Positions 7,493 through 15,416 of a DNA stretch of 34,183 nt are shown here, one piece after another. Source of the stretch: JAYZDP01 sp036337765 (GTDB lineage Bacteria > Acidobacteriota > Thermoanaerobaculia > Multivoradales > Multivoraceae). Position numbers and translations under genes: made by a program. The DNA is taken from contig JAYZDP010000160.1 in NCBI GenBank assembly GCA_036337765.1, positions 1 to 34,183 of the forward strand, written 5' to 3'. Below the pieces are notes generated by a model. That model made no database searches, was not told the DNA's origin, and was given only the letters and a program-made list of their open reading frames with translations. Within the stretch, counting starts at the first letter, position 1. Every line of letters starts with the position of its first letter.

Positions 7493-8560
7493 ATGCACAA
7501 GATCCCAACTCTCATCATCGTTGCGGTTCTGATCACGCTACCGGCTCTCGCCGCCGATGACAGCGTCAAACGAACCGCGAACGGCAAGCCCGACCTCTCC
7601 GGCACCTATGATGCCGGCACAGTCACTCCCGTCGATCGCCCGGCACAGTTCGGCGACAACCTCTACCTGTCAGCGGAAGAGGCCAAGAAGCTCGAAGAGC
7701 AGCAGGCCAGCTTCTGGGCAACGGCCGAGGCCGACAAGGGAGTTGGCGCGGACCGCGAGGCGCCGCCAAAGGGCGGCGACGGCGACAACCGCTTCGGCGG
7801 CGGGGGCGTGGGTGGCTACAACATCTTCTGGATCGACCCCGGCTCGGAGGCCGCGATGGTCGACGGCAAGTTCCGCACCTCGCTCATCTACGAGCCCAAG
7901 AACGGTCGTCGTCCGCCTATGACGCCCAAGGGCATGCAGAAGATGGCAACGAACTTCTCCTCGTTCGCCCACAACAACGACGGCACCGCCTCGTGGCTCG
8001 ATCACGACCGGCCCGGGCCCTTCGACGGTCCCGAAAGTCTCGCTCTGGCCGAGCGCTGCATCCTCGGGTTCAGCGGCGGCCCGCCGATGCTGCCGAGCCT
8101 CTACAACAACTACCTCAGCATCATCCAGACCGAGAGCCACGTCGTGATCCTCGCCGAGATGGTCCACGACGCACGCATCGTACGTATGAACGGCGAGCAC
8201 GGCCCGTCGACGGACGCGAACCGCAGGTGGCTCGGCGAGGGAGTCGGCCACTGGGATGGCGACACCCTGGTGGTGGAGACCAAGAACTTCCGCAACGACA
8301 CGGGCCTCTACGGTGGCGACGAGAACCTCACCATCACCGAGCGTTTCTCACGCACCCCTGAAGGCAACCTGCTCTACAACTTCCGCGTCGACGACCCGAC
8401 CGCGTGGACAGGGCCCTGGGCGGGCGAGTACGAATGGAAGGCGAAGGACGCCAGGGTCTACGAGTACGCCTGCCACGAGGGCAACTACGCGATGGGCAAC
8501 GTGCTGCGCGGTGCCAGACTGCTCGAGTCGGAGTACCAGGCCAGCGGCGGCGGCAGGTGA
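7493..8560 (+). CDS. Exported protein of uncharacterised CHEGNY family, copy 2
   Basis: 355 residues with a signal peptide (hydrophobic 5-19, cleavage near LAADD). The family start is KRTANGKPDLSGTYDAGTVT. Shared blocks: FRTSLIYEPKNGRRPPMTPK, AERCILGF, LPSLYNNYLSIIQTESHVVI, EMVHDARIVRMN, WLGEGVGHWDGDTLVVETKN, ITERFSR, and EYACHEGNYAMGNVLRGARL at the C-terminus. It is closer to copy 3 (22655-23761) than to copy 1: copies 2 and 3 share the VGGYN..W.DPG stretch with a DGKFRTS lead-in, and the extra MGN.(L/M)RGARLLE tail. The mature protein has exactly two Cys, both in shared motifs. A GAGGAGG site (7479-7485) precedes the ATG. It is the last gene of the left plus-strand run and converges on the remnant at 8583. 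Function unknown; a periplasmic location is the only firm inference. Confidence 0.85.
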   Translation: MHKIPTLIIVAVLITLPALAADDSVKRTANGKPDLSGTYDAGTVTPVDRPAQFGDNLYLSAEEAKKLEEQQASFWATAEADKGVGADREAPPKGGDGDNRFGGGGVGGYNIFWIDPGSEAAMVDGKFRTSLIYEPKNGRRPPMTPKGMQKMATNFSSFAHNNDGTASWLDHDRPGPFDGPESLALAERCILGFSGGPPMLPSLYNNYLSIIQTESHVVILAEMVHDARIVRMNGEHGPSTDANRRWLGEGVGHWDGDTLVVETKNFRNDTGLYGGDENLTITERFSRTPEGNLLYNFRVDDPTAWTGPWAGEYEWKAKDARVYEYACHEGNYAMGNVLRGARLLESEYQASGGGR

Positions 8561-8582
8561 TGGAGTCGGGGAGCGCGGCGGG

Positions 8583-9140
8583 CTAGAGCCGCTCCACGAG
8601 CCAACGGATCACGTCCTCGCTAAACAGCGCGCCGTAGCGGCCGCCGCAGTGACCGGCCAGTCCGAAAATCCACATCTCGGCGTCCTCAGCGGCTGCCTCG
8701 AGCATCTTCATGTCTCGGATCGGCGACAGCGTGTCGCGTCCGCCGTTGAGGATGAGAAGCGGCGTCGAGATGGTCTTCTCGCCGCTGCCCACCACCCCCT
8801 GGTGGAGCAGCGAGAAGCCGCGCGCGACCAGCTCGGCGGCAGCGCCGCGTCCACTCTCCTTGGATCCGTCCATCCCGCCCGTATAGAGGACCAACGGGGG
8901 TCGGTCGACGCCAATGGGGCGGTGCAGATGCACGACGATCTGGTTGCCCTCGAAGGGAACCTCGACGACTTCGAAGCGCCAGGAGAAGTAGCGGCTGGCT
9001 GCCAGGTAGGCATCCCTGAACTTGCCAAACGATCGGCGCTCTTCACGCGTGAAGTTGTCGGGCAGATAGCCGAAGCGGAAGAGCTCCATCGCCCGGAGAT
9101 AGGCCTCGAAGGCCTGCTTCTTCTCGCCGACCTCGGCGGC
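8583..9140 (-). pseudogene. Alpha/beta-hydrolase (FrsA/DUF1100-like esterase) remnant missing N-terminus and nucleophile region
   Basis: An open frame from about 9140 (first ATG at 9089) to a stop at 8583. It reads like the middle of an FrsA-like hydrolase: a helical lead (EKKQAFEAYLRAMELFRFGY), EVVEVPFEGNQIVVHLHRP, PLVLYTGGMDGSKE, AAELVARGFSLL. It then jumps straight to GEKTISTPLLILNGGRDTLSP and ends GHCGGRYGALFSEDVIRWL. In intact members about 100-150 residues holding the GxSxG nucleophile elbow lie between the RGFSLL-like strand and the PLLILNG strand. The charge-relay Asp (GGRD) and His (GHCGG) are kept but no nucleophile remains, so it cannot be an active serine hydrolase. The 5' end is joined to a thioredoxin gene fragment near 9140. 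A deletion-scarred pseudogene or an assembly fault are both possible. Confidence 0.65.
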
Positions 9141-9339
9141 ACCAAGTCTCCCAGAAGACGAGTAGCGTTGTGCCGCGTGTGTGTAGCGCCGCGACCTCCT
9201 CCTCCAGCGCCACGACGCGGTCGAGAAGAGCGTCGTTCGGAGAGCTCCTCCCGTCCCCGAGGGCAGAAAGTGAAAACACTCCGGCGAGGACGGCTACGAG
9301 AACGATGACAATTCCGGTAGAAGCGCTAGTGAACTGCAT
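9139..9339 (-). pseudogene. TlpA-like thioredoxin 5' fragment, cut inside the CxxC site
   Basis: The ATG at 9339 has a good ribosome site (AGGAGA, about 7 nt upstream) and starts a membrane-anchored protein: hydrophobic 9-28, an acidic coiled-coil-like stretch (NDALLDRVVALEEEVAAL), then TTLLVFWETWC ending at Cys67. LLVFWETWC is the strand and first active-site Cys of TlpA-type thioredoxins, normally followed by PxCRxE. Here the sequence departs right after Cys67 (RRGRREE...) and runs out of frame in esterase DNA to a stop at 9043. The second Cys and the whole thioredoxin fold are missing. The join at about 9138-9140 marks a deletion between two genes. No gene in the window replaces it. Confidence 0.6.
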
Positions 9340-9589
9340 CTGGGGTCTCCTCATGGGCTGTCGAATCCATTGTGAAGTCGGCACTCTCGTCGCCCGTGTC
9401 GGAAGAGAACGTAGGTTCTTCGAGTGACATCGGGCCGTCCAGCCACCGGAGCGAGGGGGCCGGCTCCGCGTCGGTACACGCGGCGGCCCCGAGCGAATCG
9501 GTCCGAACCAGGCCATTCGTAAGCCCGGCGAGGACCACGGAGGGCGCATGAGTCAAGGGCGTCGCCAGACCGAGCGTCACTGGCCACAA
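9326..9589 (-). CDS. Doubtful hypothetical protein, possibly a C-terminal fragment
   Basis: A frame open from beyond 9700 to a stop at 9326, overlapping the thioredoxin fragment start by 14 nt. The only usual start codon is a TTG at 9589 with no ribosome site, while the frame continues upstream with plausible protein sequence (GAQLLARASDLSARVEELTQ, coiled-coil-like) but without ATG, GTG or TTG. The part after 9589 has a mildly hydrophobic stretch and an acidic tail (SSDTGDESADFTMD). Codon third positions are GC-rich like its neighbours. It may be the tail of a gene whose 5' end was lost in the same rearrangement that cut its neighbours, or chance. Confidence 0.3.
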   Translation of the reverse strand: MWPVTLGLATPLTHAPSVVLAGLTNGLVRTDSLGAAACTDAEPAPSLRWLDGPMSLEEPTFSSDTGDESADFTMDSTAHEETPDAVH

Positions 9590-9761
9590 CCGGGGCCGAC
9601 CCGCATTCCGTTGAGTCAGCTCCTCAACTCGCGCCGAGAGATCGGAGGCACGGGCCAGAAGCTGAGCACCGGTCCGTTCCCCGCTGTCAAGCTCGAAACC
9701 GCTACTCTTGGCCCCGACCCCGAACGGGTGTCGGGCGAGCCAGCTAGAGGAGGAAAGTCTC
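9340..9761. other. Gap of about 420 nt before the SDR operon
   Basis: Apart from the doubtful frame at 9326-9589 I see no gene on either strand. The right end should carry the promoter of the SDR-MFS-hydrolase operon; a TACTCT at 9703-9708 could be a -10 box, and GAGGAGGA at 9747-9754 is the ribosome site for the GTG at 9762. No clear hairpin. Confidence 0.5.
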
Positions 9762-10652
9762 GTGAGTGAGTTTCAGAACAAGGTAGTCATCATCACCGGC
9801 GCCGGCGGCGGACTGGGCAAACAACACGCGCTGGAGTTCGCGCGCCGCGGCGCCAGGGTCGTTGTCAACGATCTCGGAGGGAGCGGCGACGGCACCGGGG
9901 CGAGCGATATGGCCGACGCAGTCGTGCAGGAGATACGTGACGCGGGTGGCGTCGCCATTGCAAACAAGGCCTCGGTCGCCGACAGACAAGGTGCCAAGTC
10001 GATCGTCGACGACGCCGTCGCAGAGTTCGGCACCGTCGACATCCTGGTCAACAACGCCGGCATCCTGCGCGACAAGACCTTCAAGAAGCTCGATCTGGCC
10101 GACTGGGACCTCCTGATCGACGTCCACCTCAACGGCACCGCCTACGTCACCCACGCCGCCTGGCCGATCATGGTTGACAAGGGCTACGGCCGCATCGTCA
10201 TGACCAGCTCCACCTCCGGCATCTACGGCAACTTCGGCCAGGCCAACTACGGAGCGGCGAAGATGGGCATGCTGGGCCTGATCAACGTGCTCGCGATCGA
10301 GGGCTCCCGTAAGAACGTTCATGTCAACGGCCTGGCGCCGAGCGCCGCGACACGCCTCATTGCCACCATCCCTGGACGGCAGGACCTCAACTGGGAAGAT
10401 CCCGACCCCGAGTTGCACCCTCGGCTCGTCACCCCCGCCGTGATCTTCATGTGCAGCGAAGACGCCCCCACCGGCAAGATCATCCAGGCCGGGAGCGGCC
10501 GCTTCTCCACCTGCGCGATCTTCAACAACGAGGAGGTCGATCTGGGGACTGACGCGACCTACGAGGATCTGGTCGCTCATCGCGACCAGCTGCTCGACAT
10601 GAGCGGCGCGCTCGAAGGCTGGAACCGGCGGCGGAGCGGCGAAAGGAGTTGA
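9762..10652 (+). CDS. Short-chain dehydrogenase, MFE-2-like (R)-3-hydroxyacyl-CoA dehydrogenase
   Basis: 296 residues from a GTG at 9762, chosen because GAGGAGGA (9747-9754) lies 7 nt before it; the upstream ATG at 9708 would add a stretch with no family match. The NAD-binding TGAGGGLG is at 12-19, NNAG at 97-100, and the catalytic set Ser150, Tyr163, Lys167 sits in TSSTSGIYGNFGQANYGAAK. The NDLGGSGDG...G stretch, GILRDKTFKKL and YGNFGQANY are typical of the dehydrogenase domain of peroxisomal multifunctional enzyme type 2 (HSD17B4) and of bacterial homologues in fatty-acid and steroid side-chain beta-oxidation. It oxidises a 3-hydroxyacyl-CoA to the 3-keto form. The hydratase-2 domain is absent, but an enoyl-CoA hydratase lies three genes on. 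Its stop overlaps the next gene. Confidence 0.9.
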   Translation: MSEFQNKVVIITGAGGGLGKQHALEFARRGARVVVNDLGGSGDGTGASDMADAVVQEIRDAGGVAIANKASVADRQGAKSIVDDAVAEFGTVDILVNNAGILRDKTFKKLDLADWDLLIDVHLNGTAYVTHAAWPIMVDKGYGRIVMTSSTSGIYGNFGQANYGAAKMGMLGLINVLAIEGSRKNVHVNGLAPSAATRLIATIPGRQDLNWEDPDPELHPRLVTPAVIFMCSEDAPTGKIIQAGSGRFSTCAIFNNEEVDLGTDATYEDLVAHRDQLLDMSGALEGWNRRRSGERS

Positions 10653-12031
10653 CCCGCGGGCCTCTGGCGTCCAACGCCGATACAGCACCCCGGGGCGATG
10701 CCAGCTCGCGCGACTACCCCCCCTTCGCGGCCGCCAACTACGGGCTGATCCTCCTCTTCATCGTCTACGTTCTCTCGTTTCTCGACCGCCACATCCTTTC
10801 GCTCCTCGTCGGTCCGATTCGCGAGCAGTTCGCGATCACGGACTTCCAGTACAGCCTCCTTGCCGGCTTCGCGTTCGCGATTCCCTACAGCCTCGCCGGT
10901 CTGCCATTGGGTCGGCTCGCGGACCGCCACTCGCGCAGAGCCATCGTCGCCGGCAGCGTCGGCTTCTGGAGCCTGGCTACGGCCGCCTGCGGGCTGACCA
11001 CCAGCTTCGGGCAGCTCTTCGCGACCCGCATGGCCGTTGGGGTGGGCGAGTCGGGTCTGGCGCCGCCAGCCTACTCGATCATCACCGACAGCTATCGCCC
11101 GAGACACTTCGGCTACGCCATGTCGTTCTACAAGACGGCGGTGACCGTCGGCGGCGGGCTCGCCTTCATCGTCGGCGGCTTCTTCATCGACCGCTACACG
11201 CGCATCGGGCCGATGGACCTTCCTCTCGTGGGCACGGTCCAGCCTTGGCAGGCGACGCTGCTCACGGTCGGGCTGCCTGGAGTGATCATGGCGCTTCTGG
11301 TGCTCACGATCGTCGAGCCCCGGCGCAAGGAGCTGGCGGTCTCGCGCAGCGCAAGAGAGCACCTGCCCCTCCGCACTCTGGTGCGCTTTCTGTGGGAGCG
11401 CAAGCGGGTCTATCTCGCGCTGTTCTTCGGCTCGGCGCTGCTATCGATGGCCGGATACGGTGGCTCGGCCTGGTACCCCGAGTTCCTGGTGCGCAACTAC
11501 GGCATGAACCGGAGCGCGGCCGGCTCGATCTTCGGCACAATCACCATCACATCCGGCCTCCTCGGCGTCATGATGGGCCCCTGGATCGCGAACCGGTTGG
11601 CCGAGCGCGGCTACAAGGACGCCTACGTCCGCACGCTTCTGGCCACCACCATCATCACGATCGTGCCCTCGGTCGCGGCTCCCCTCGCAGGAAGCGCGAC
11701 TCTCACCTTTATTCTGCTCTGGCCAGCGATGGTGTTCTCGAGCTCGTATCTGGGAGTGATGGCGGCGTCGTTCCAACCGATCACGCCCAACCAGATGCGT
11801 GGTCAGACGACGGCGTTCTACATCTTCATGACGAGCTTCATCGGCATGGCCTTCGGCACCAGCGCCCTGGCGGCGCTCACCGACTTCCTGTACCAAGACG
11901 ACAGCAAGATCCACTACTCCATCGCCACCGTCAACGGGATCTTCAAGCCCCTGGCGGCTATCCTCTTCTGGTACTGCCTGGCCGGCTATCGCAAGAGCAT
12001 GGACGAGGCAGGAAGCTGGGAGGTGGAGTGA
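10649..12031 (+). CDS. MFS transporter (spinster-like, 12 membrane segments)
   Basis: 460 residues from a TTG at 10649 that overlaps the stop of the SDR gene (TTGA). AGGAG (10644-10648) abuts this TTG, too close for normal use, so a slightly later start is possible; the N-terminus is polar either way. The product has about 12 hydrophobic segments; motif A between segments 2 and 3 reads GRLADRHSRR, and FLDRHILSLLVGPIREQF at the first segment is typical of the spinster/organic-anion group of major facilitators. GVGESGLAPPAYSIITD follows segment 4. These carriers move organic acids or lipids by cation symport or exchange; the substrate is not readable. Position between a beta-oxidation dehydrogenase and an epoxide hydrolase suggests uptake of the operon's substrate. 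Confidence 0.85.
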   Translation: MTRGPLASNADTAPRGDASSRDYPPFAAANYGLILLFIVYVLSFLDRHILSLLVGPIREQFAITDFQYSLLAGFAFAIPYSLAGLPLGRLADRHSRRAIVAGSVGFWSLATAACGLTTSFGQLFATRMAVGVGESGLAPPAYSIITDSYRPRHFGYAMSFYKTAVTVGGGLAFIVGGFFIDRYTRIGPMDLPLVGTVQPWQATLLTVGLPGVIMALLVLTIVEPRRKELAVSRSAREHLPLRTLVRFLWERKRVYLALFFGSALLSMAGYGGSAWYPEFLVRNYGMNRSAAGSIFGTITITSGLLGVMMGPWIANRLAERGYKDAYVRTLLATTIITIVPSVAAPLAGSATLTFILLWPAMVFSSSYLGVMAASFQPITPNQMRGQTTAFYIFMTSFIGMAFGTSALAALTDFLYQDDSKIHYSIATVNGIFKPLAAILFWYCLAGYRKSMDEAGSWEVE

Positions 12032-13305
12032 AACAAGCTCGTCGACAATTCGTGAAACTCACGGCCGCCGCCTTGGCGTGGGCAGCGTTCGGACCGCGAG
12101 CCACCGGATTCGGGTTCGGTGCATCCCCGGCACATGGCGCGCCAGCTCTTGCGACGGACGTCGATCCCTTCACGATTCGCGTCAGCAACGCGGAGCTCGA
12201 TGATCTGAAGCGGCGCCTGCGGTCACCGCGGTGGCCGCCCGACTCGCCGGGCGAGCGGTGGGCCAGCGGGACGGACCGCGCGTATCTCGAGGAGTTGGTT
12301 GCCTACTGGCGCGACAAGTACGACTGGCGTATTCACGAGGCCGAGCTGAACGCGTTCGACCACTACACGACCACCGTCAACGGCCAGCTTCTCCACTTCG
12401 TGCGGGAAGAGGGTCGCGGTTCTTCGTCGATGCCGCTGCTGCTGACACACGGCTGGCCAGGGACGATCTGGGAGATGCTGCCGTCGATCCGGGCGCTGGC
12501 CGATCCGGCCTCGCACGGCGGGAACGCCGCAGACTCCTTCGACGTGATCGTGCCTTCGATCCCGGGCTTCGGCTTCTCCGGCGAGCCAGCGGCGGGCACG
12601 GACATGAACCGCACCGCCGAGTTGTGGGTGGCGCTCATGGACAAGCTCGGCTACGAGCGCTTCGGCGCGTACGGCAGCGACTGGGGAGCGGGTGTGACGC
12701 GAATCCTGGGTGGGCGCTATTCAGAGCATCTGCTGGGCGTTGTCACGCCAGGCACGCCGCCGCGCCTCCAGCGCGACCCCCAGACTGACGCCGAGCGCCA
12801 GTACCTCGCCAGTGGCGAGGCCTGGTCGGTCGACGAGACCGGTTATCAGCGGATCCAGGGCACCAAGCCCCAGACGCTGGCCTACGGCTTGACGGACTCT
12901 CCGATCGGGCTGGCGGCGTGGATTACCGAGAAGCTGCGCTCGTGGAGCGACTGTGACGGCGACGTCGAGACACGCTTCAGCAAGGATCAGATCCTCACGC
13001 TGGTGTCGATCTACTGGCACACGCGGACCATCGGAACCAGCGTCCGCTACTACCACGCCAACGGGTTCTGGCGATCCGGACCCAGGCCTCGCGGCAACGA
13101 GCCGGTGACGGTGCCCATGGGCATTCTGGAGTTCGTGGGCATCCCGTCGCGCTCGAGGCTGCCACAGTCCTTCCGCGCCGGGCTTCCCGAGAACGTCACG
13201 CTGCACACCGTGCACGACACCGGTGGGCACTTTCCGGCGATCGAAGAGCCGGACCTGCTGGTGCGAGATCTGCGCGAGTTCTTTCGCCCACTGCGAGGCG
13301 CATGA
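12028..13305 (+). CDS. Tat-exported epoxide hydrolase (microsomal EH-like, EHN domain)
   Basis: 425 residues from a GTG at 12028 that overlaps the MFS stop (GTGA) behind a GGAGGT site. The N-terminus VKQARRQFVKLTAAALAW is a twin-arginine signal. Next is the N-terminal EHN domain (FTIRVSNAELDDLKRRL, about 48-64, then W..GTDRAYLEELVAYW). The alpha/beta-hydrolase core has HGWPG at 141-145 (oxyanion hole), the nucleophile Asp218 in GSDWG and the charge-relay His401 in GGHFPAIEEP. The reaction is hydrolysis of an epoxide to a diol. A Tat signal places it in the periplasm, unlike the cytosolic or membrane-bound textbook enzymes. The length without the leader fits the family. It follows an importer and precedes an enoyl-CoA hydratase, so the epoxide may be opened before uptake; that is inference. 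Confidence 0.85.
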   Translation: MKQARRQFVKLTAAALAWAAFGPRATGFGFGASPAHGAPALATDVDPFTIRVSNAELDDLKRRLRSPRWPPDSPGERWASGTDRAYLEELVAYWRDKYDWRIHEAELNAFDHYTTTVNGQLLHFVREEGRGSSSMPLLLTHGWPGTIWEMLPSIRALADPASHGGNAADSFDVIVPSIPGFGFSGEPAAGTDMNRTAELWVALMDKLGYERFGAYGSDWGAGVTRILGGRYSEHLLGVVTPGTPPRLQRDPQTDAERQYLASGEAWSVDETGYQRIQGTKPQTLAYGLTDSPIGLAAWITEKLRSWSDCDGDVETRFSKDQILTLVSIYWHTRTIGTSVRYYHANGFWRSGPRPRGNEPVTVPMGILEFVGIPSRSRLPQSFRAGLPENVTLHTVHDTGGHFPAIEEPDLLVRDLREFFRPLRGA

Positions 13306-13327
13306 GCTCTTCAGGAGGAGACACGCC

Positions 13328-14122
13328 ATGGGCTTCGAGCACATTGTCTACGACGTCGCGGATCAGGTCGCGACCATCACACTCAACCGGCCCGATCGCC
13401 TCAACGCGCTGACGCCGACGATGCGCCGCGAGCTTCTCGAAGCGGTCACCCAAAGCGACCAGAACGACGAGGTACGGGTGATGGTGCTTACTGGGGCCGG
13501 CCGGGGGTTCTGCTCCGGCGGCGACGTGAAGGCCATGCGAGAAGCGCACGAGAGCGGAACGACCAACCCCCTTCAGGAGCGAATCGCGCCGATCCGCGAC
13601 CGCGTGATCCTCGCGATGCGTGGCTCCACGAAGCCCATCCTCGCCGCCATCAACGGGCCGGCGGCGGGTGCGGGCATGAGCATCGCCCTCGCCTGCGACA
13701 TCCGCCTGGCCTCGACGACCGCGCGCCTCGGCCAAACCTTCTCTCGCCGCGGCCTGCACCCGGATTGGGGCGGCACCTTCTTCCTGCCGCGCCTCGTGGG
13801 CACGGCAAAGGCATGCGAGCTCATCTGGTCGGGGAGGATGATCGATGGGCAGGAGGCGCTTGAGCTGGGCATCGTCTCCGAGCTCGCCGAACCCGACGCG
13901 CTGATGCCGAGAACGCTCGAGCTCGCGGCAACACTGGCGGCCGGGCCACCGGTCGCCATCCGGTTCTCCAAACGGGCCATCTACCGAACCATGGAGCCCG
14001 ACCTGCGCGAGGCGCTCGAGTTCGAGACCCAGGCGCAACAGGTCTGTAGTCAGACGAGCGACGCCAAGGAAGGCGTGCTGGCCTTCACCGAGAAGCGGGA
14101 GCCGAAGTTCTCCGGTACCTGA
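13328..14122 (+). CDS. Enoyl-CoA hydratase/isomerase family protein
   Basis: 264 residues. The ATG at 13328 follows AGGAGGA by about 8 nt. Crotonase fold: VATITLNRPDRLNAL (13-27), oxyanion-hole segments CSGGDVKAM (62-70) and INGPAAGAGMSIALACD (108-124), and GLHPDWGGTFFLPRLVG (142-158). At the two catalytic Glu positions of rat enoyl-CoA hydratase (Glu144, Glu164), one appears non-acidic and the other is Asp146 in PDWGG. This single-Asp pattern is common in isomerases of the PaaG type and in other non-standard crotonases, so a simple hydratase is not assured. It is the last gene of the SDR-MFS-epoxide hydrolase operon and converges on an acyl-CoA dehydrogenase gene with 52 nt between them. Confidence 0.85.
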   Translation: MGFEHIVYDVADQVATITLNRPDRLNALTPTMRRELLEAVTQSDQNDEVRVMVLTGAGRGFCSGGDVKAMREAHESGTTNPLQERIAPIRDRVILAMRGSTKPILAAINGPAAGAGMSIALACDIRLASTTARLGQTFSRRGLHPDWGGTFFLPRLVGTAKACELIWSGRMIDGQEALELGIVSELAEPDALMPRTLELAATLAAGPPVAIRFSKRAIYRTMEPDLREALEFETQAQQVCSQTSDAKEGVLAFTEKREPKFSGT

Positions 14123-14174
14123 TCGCCCGCAGCCTCCGGCCTCCTCCTTAGCCTGACGCCTTCCGTCGTGCGCC

Positions 14175-15416
14175 CTAGTTTCGCGGAATGTCGCGAAAGG
14201 GCCCCTTGTCCGCGCGGTGCCCCTTCGGCATGCCGAGGACGCGCTCGGAGATGATGTTGCGCTGGATCTCGTCGGTACCGCCTGCGATCGATATAGCTGG
14301 AACTGAGACGAGGACCTCGGCGATGACGCCGCCCTGCGCCGACTCCGGCCCGCGCACCATGGCGTCAGCACCGGAGATCAGGGTGTGGACGTGGGACGCC
14401 TGGCGCGCGATCACGCTCGCGGCGAGCTTACCGATCGAGCCGGCCGGGATGATCTCGGTGGTGCCGGCCTTGCGCTTGGCCTCAGCCGCGGCGGAGGCGA
14501 GTGAGGCGCCGCGCGACAGACAAAGGAGCTTCGCGATCTCCTGGCGCACTGCAGGGTCCTGGATGGTACCGGTCTCCCGCGCACGTGGTACGACCAGATC
14601 GACCCGACCCTCGCGCTGGGGATACCAGGTGTAGGGCTCGGTGGCGAGCGCCACCTCCTCTGCATACTCCCGGTAGATCTTCCCATCGTGCGAACCCTGA
14701 ATCCCCTCGCCGGTCGGGCGCCGACCGAAGCCGCGACGCTCGAAAGACAGGGTGGTCGTGGCGACGTGCCAGCCGCCGCCCTCCTCGCCGACCAGGTCTT
14801 CCGACGGCACCTCCGCATTGGACATGAACACTTCGTTGAACGACTGATGCCCGTTCATCTGCCTGAGCGGTCGCACCTCCACCCCGGGCTGGCGCATATC
14901 GAGTAGGAAGTAGCTGATGCCCTGGTGCTTCGGCACGTCCCAGTTGCTGCGGGCGACCAGGAGGCCGAAGTCGGCATGGTGGGCGCTGGTGTTCCAGACC
15001 TTCTGGCCGTTCAGGACCCAACCGCCGCCGACGAGCTCCGCGCGCGTCGTCATGCCCGCCAGGTCGGAGCCGCTTCCGGGCTCCGAGAAGAGCTGGCACC
15101 AGGTGTGTTCGCCGGTGAGGATCGGGCGCAGATAGCGGCGCTTCTGATCGTCGCTGCCGCAGGCGAGGATGGTCTCCGACGCCAGTCGGCGTGGACCGAT
15201 CTTGGCCGCGGGTACCGCGCCCCGCTCATTGAAGACATCTTCGACCAAGTCCGTCTGCTCGAGCGTGAAGCCACGCCCGTACCACTCCTTCGGCCAGTGT
15301 GGAGCAGCCCAGCCGGCGTCGATCACGAGGTTGCGCCACTCGAGCAGCGGCCGATCGGGCGACCAGTGCTCATCGAGCCAGGCGCCCGCCTCGGCACGGA
15401 TCTCGTCGCTCGTCAT
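14175..15416 (-). CDS. Acyl-CoA dehydrogenase, larger subunit of a coupled pair
   Basis: 413 residues from the ATG at 15416, which overlaps the stop of the upstream acyl-CoA dehydrogenase (ATGA). A longer open frame continues upstream but lies antisense-like within that gene in another frame. The flavin motif QLFSEPGSGSD is at 108-118, followed by WVLNGQKVWNTSAHHADFGL, the standard beta-domain strand. The C-terminus has a GGTDEIQRNIISERVLGMPK stretch; where medium-chain enzymes carry the catalytic Glu (YEGT), this protein has Gly (AGGT), so the base must come from elsewhere, as in IVD- and LCAD-type enzymes. Coupling to a second, degenerate acyl-CoA dehydrogenase suggests an alpha2beta2 enzyme like the FadE pairs of actinobacterial cholesterol side-chain degradation. 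Substrate is unknown. Confidence 0.85.
   Translation of the reverse strand: MTSDEIRAEAGAWLDEHWSPDRPLLEWRNLVIDAGWAAPHWPKEWYGRGFTLEQTDLVEDVFNERGAVPAAKIGPRRLASETILACGSDDQKRRYLRPILTGEHTWCQLFSEPGSGSDLAGMTTRAELVGGGWVLNGQKVWNTSAHHADFGLLVARSNWDVPKHQGISYFLLDMRQPGVEVRPLRQMNGHQSFNEVFMSNAEVPSEDLVGEEGGGWHVATTTLSFERRGFGRRPTGEGIQGSHDGKIYREYAEEVALATEPYTWYPQREGRVDLVVPRARETGTIQDPAVRQEIAKLLCLSRGASLASAAAEAKRKAGTTEIIPAGSIGKLAASVIARQASHVHTLISGADAMVRGPESAQGGVIAEVLVSVPAISIAGGTDEIQRNIISERVLGMPKGHRADKGPFRDIPRN

Noticed and set aside
13196..14371. 391-codon minus-strand frame opposite the enoyl-CoA hydratase
   Set aside because: The hydratase on the plus strand has full crotonase motifs; the antisense product is Arg/His/Glu-rich noise.
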